Assembly (NCBI GenBank): GCA_945865565.1
Contig: CAMBEK010000009.1
Span: 1-62,552, forward strand
Reading direction: 5' to 3'
Length of the DNA stretch: 62,552 nucleotides
From: Pseudobacteriovorax antillogorgiicola
GTDB taxonomy: Bacteria; Bdellovibrionota_B; Oligoflexia; Oligoflexales; RGVZ01
Shown here: positions 60,726 through 62,552 of the stretch, piece by piece
Layout of the letters: each line of letters starts with the position of its first letter
Numbering within the stretch: the first letter of the stretch is position 1
Translations under genes and position numbers: made by a program
Notes under the pieces: model-generated
Database searches by the model: none
The model's input: the letters and a program-made list of their open reading frames with translations, nothing else
Told to the model about the DNA's origin: nothing

Positions 60726-60967
60726 GTGGCGGGACCTCCTGCAGGGTTGGTGGACCAGATCGCTGGCCGATTTCTGAAGGAGTGGTTTGCAAGGAGCAGG
60801 CCAGTGGTTCCTAAGGATGGGTGAAAATGGTTTGATCGTTTTGTCGAAAGTATTAGCAATTTCGGTAATTTGCGAAAAATATTGGTAGTGGAATCGGGGC
60901 CTTGGGGACGGGTGCGGTCGGGACTGAAATTTGCATGTTGAGCCCATCAACCCGGAGTCTTCAAACC

Positions 60968-62155
60968 ATGGCAAGTCAAGTCGCTAGGCTTTTGAAATTG
61001 AGGGCACAGTCGGGGATCTTTCTGGCCACGCTGTCGATCGCCTTCACTTGGTCATGCGCTCAGAGTCCTTCATTCAAAGCGTCTGGGTCTCGCGCTGGTG
61101 TGGCTGGCGCCAACGCCATGTCCGTTCAAATCAAGTGTGGCGATACAAAGATTCAGGTCGACAAAAAATTACTTGCGGCGGCGGGCGGCCGGCTTCAACT
61201 TTCCGGCGAACTTTGTCCGGTTTCTTCCAGCAGTGTTCACATTCTCTTTGTCTTGGATTTTTCTGATTCCATGAGGACCAACGATCCCACCGTGGGCGTT
61301 GGCGCTGCTGCGAGCTGCGGCAGATCCAAAGCCGTTTCCGCGATCATTGAAAAAATGACAGCCTCACGTGGCAAGGACGACAAGGTTTCTGCATCCATCG
61401 TTGGCTTCGGCACGACGGCGTCGGAAGTCTCGGGTGAGGTTGACCTGGCCCAATTCAAGCCAAGCGCCGAGGCCCTCTGCCGCAGCAATTCTGGCTCAAC
61501 GAATTACAGGGCTGCCTTTGAATTGGCGGCACAGAAACTGGCCGCGTCAACAAAGACCGCCAAGATCATGTATTTCATCTCTGATGGTTTGCCGACCGCC
61601 GGGGGTGTCATGACGACTCCAGTGTTTATCAATCCATTTGATCCCTATGCAACCATCAACGCCATGAATCAAGCGGCTGCAATGAATCAAGATGTTCACT
61701 TCAGAGCTGGCGTGGATGCGGCGGCTTCACTGCGCAGTCAATTTCCTGCGATGGTGTTCAATGCCATGTTGTTGCAATCTGCAGCAGTGGCCCTGCCATA
61801 CGATCCGGCAGTGTATCTGTCCCAATTAACCAATGACGCTTCGCGGGTTCGGATTGTGTCCCAGGCCAGCCAATTGGCGGAAAGTGCCGTGCAACTTCTG
61901 ACCGTTCCTGTGAGTCTGGATGCAGGGAATGTCGATGCCTCTGTGAGCAACGATTCTGGGGCCCGGGAAACGTTGACGATGCGTCAGTTGCTTCAGTCTC
62001 AGGATACAAAGTCCAAGTGGATTTTTGGGACCAGTGATTTCAAGGCGGAAAAAATTGCCGGGTCTGATTTCGCCAAGCCTATCCATTTTGCCATGGAGGC
62101 TGCTGAAACTGGCGGCCGGAAGCATGCTCTCAAGGTCGACATCGAAATCAAATAA
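60968..62155 (+). CDS. VWA-domain lipoprotein
   Basis: This ~395-residue protein has a hydrophobic signal segment ending SIAFTWSC, a lipobox-like sequence. The von Willebrand A domain spans ~95-320 with an intact MIDAS: DFSDSMR (DxSxS), the Thr in GSTNYRAAF and the Asp in FISDGLP. Several Cys (CGDTKI, ELCPV, SCGRSK, ALCRSN) could form disulfides. It is probably a surface or periplasmic binding protein. The start is uncertain: the ATG at 60968 follows GGAG by 10 bases, and the frame is open to 60902. It is divergent from the OmpA-like gene. Confidence 0.82.
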   Translation: MASQVARLLKLRAQSGIFLATLSIAFTWSCAQSPSFKASGSRAGVAGANAMSVQIKCGDTKIQVDKKLLAAAGGRLQLSGELCPVSSSSVHILFVLDFSDSMRTNDPTVGVGAAASCGRSKAVSAIIEKMTASRGKDDKVSASIVGFGTTASEVSGEVDLAQFKPSAEALCRSNSGSTNYRAAFELAAQKLAASTKTAKIMYFISDGLPTAGGVMTTPVFINPFDPYATINAMNQAAAMNQDVHFRAGVDAAASLRSQFPAMVFNAMLLQSAAVALPYDPAVYLSQLTNDASRVRIVSQASQLAESAVQLLTVPVSLDAGNVDASVSNDSGARETLTMRQLLQSQDTKSKWIFGTSDFKAEKIAGSDFAKPIHFAMEAAETGGRKHALKVDIEIK

Positions 62156-62202
62156 GACTGTGGTATTTTTGTAGGAGTCCAACCCCTCATCGAGGAGCCT
62201 CC

Positions 62203-62552
62203 ATGCGCACACAGTTTTTCTCCAAAAGCCTCATTGCAGCCGTCGCTATTCTTTTTTCTTCGTCGAGCCTTGCGGCTCCCAAAGCCGGAGCAAAGCCCAC
62301 GGCAGTGAAAACGGTTGCTGATGGTGTTGAGGTCCGCAAGGATCCAGACAACAAAGCTGAAGTGATTGCGACCTTGAAAAAAGGCGAAAACCTGACGGCG
62401 ACGGATCGCAAGGGCAGCTATTGGAAAGTAAAGCTTTCCGATGGACGCGAAGGTTTTGTTCCGGTGACTTCTGTTCAGACCAAGGCCGGCATCAATGCGA
62501 TCAAAGCTGCCGTCGGAAACACGGGTACGCAGGTTGGCGAGGCTGCGTCAGC
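62203..62552 (+). CDS. Bacterial SH3-domain protein, N-terminal part (3' truncated by window edge)
   Basis: Translation from the ATG at 62203 (GAGGAG 6 bases upstream) gives a signal peptide (MRTQFFSKSLIAAVAILFSS, then SSLAA). An SH3b domain follows: VEVRKDPDNKAEVIATLKKG, YWKVKLSDGREGFVPV. The frame stays open to the last base of the window (116 codons). Such domains bind peptidoglycan or proteins in the envelope. It follows the VWA gene by 47 bases and is probably co-transcribed with it. Confidence 0.85.
   Translation, partial: MRTQFFSKSLIAAVAILFSSSSLAAPKAGAKPTAVKTVADGVEVRKDPDNKAEVIATLKKGENLTATDRKGSYWKVKLSDGREGFVPVTSVQTKAGINAIKAAVGNTGTQVGEAAS

Noticed and set aside
60850-60900. AT-rich near-palindrome gcaatttcggtaatttgc in the OmpA/VWA gap
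   Set aside because: Symmetry is imperfect (only GCAA/TTGC pairs at the ends) and no second copy was seen, so there is no basis for an operator call.

Overview
The window is ordinary chromosomal DNA of a Gram-negative bacterium, most likely a member of the Bdellovibrionota or a related deltaproteobacterial lineage. This is an inference from gene content: a complete bacterial mevalonate module with type 2 IPP isomerase and class II HMG-CoA reductase, the futalosine menaquinone route, an Rrf2-headed SUF operon, many lipoproteins, GTG/TTG starts, and the Bdellovibrio-style HNH proteins with an N-terminal helical domain. No phage, plasmid, integrase, recognisable transposase or CRISPR array was seen. 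The only RNA gene found is a tRNA-Leu(CAA).

Layout. 1-0.7 kb: 3' end of an HNH nuclease gene followed by palindromic repeats. 0.7-4.6 kb: three-subunit biotin-dependent acyl-CoA carboxylase (minus strand). 4.6-7.8 kb: lipoprotein, TrmH, coiled-coil membrane protein, AMP nucleosidase. 7.9-10.6 kb: an unusual ABC1/UbiB kinase fused to an SGNH/GDSL hydrolase. 10.6-19.2 kb: repeats, PilZ protein, tRNA-Leu, small membrane proteins, hydrolase, Rieske oxygenase, SrkA-like kinase, two lipoproteins, thioesterase. 19.2-27.9 kb: a 2003-residue secreted Ig/IPT-repeat protein divergent from a response regulator/histidine kinase pair. 27.9-34.5 kb: rrf2-sufB-sufC-sufD-sufS-sufU-nfu operon. 34.7-41.8 kb: beta-propeller/M28/PDZ peptidase, DUF4442, aat, GAF/HD-GYP phosphodiesterase, DnaQ-like exonuclease. 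41.8-44.1 kb: a complete HNH gene embedded in repeats and palindromes. 44.1-53.7 kb: DedA, a small membrane protein, and a long minus-strand operon fni-mvaA-pmk-mvaD-mvk-mqnD-mqnE that joins isoprenoid precursor synthesis to menaquinone headgroup synthesis. 53.7-62.6 kb: ABC ATPase, HAD hydrolase, a DUF3570/DUF4266/thioredoxin operon, a peroxiredoxin, OmpA and VWA lipoproteins, and a truncated SH3-domain protein.

Themes. (1) A dispersed REP-like hairpin family, whose stems covary between copies, and a roughly 105-bp composite repeat starting with the perfect 18-bp palindrome gactttccgcggaaagtc. Two of three composite copies lie just downstream of near-identical HNH genes, so an HNH-associated repeat element is the best candidate for an undescribed system here. 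(2) Several enzymes carry unexpected extra domains: ABC1-SGNH, cupin-like-Fni, and MqnE with a 300-residue C-terminal domain. (3) Short in-frame tandem repeats (6, 9, 12, 15 bp) sit inside otherwise conserved proteins (BCCP, HNH, ABC1, Rieske, Rrf2). (4) A four-gene envelope operon with a Gly/Cys-tailed DUF4266 lipoprotein and two thioredoxin-like proteins has no known function. All family assignments were made by reading motifs; no database search was run.
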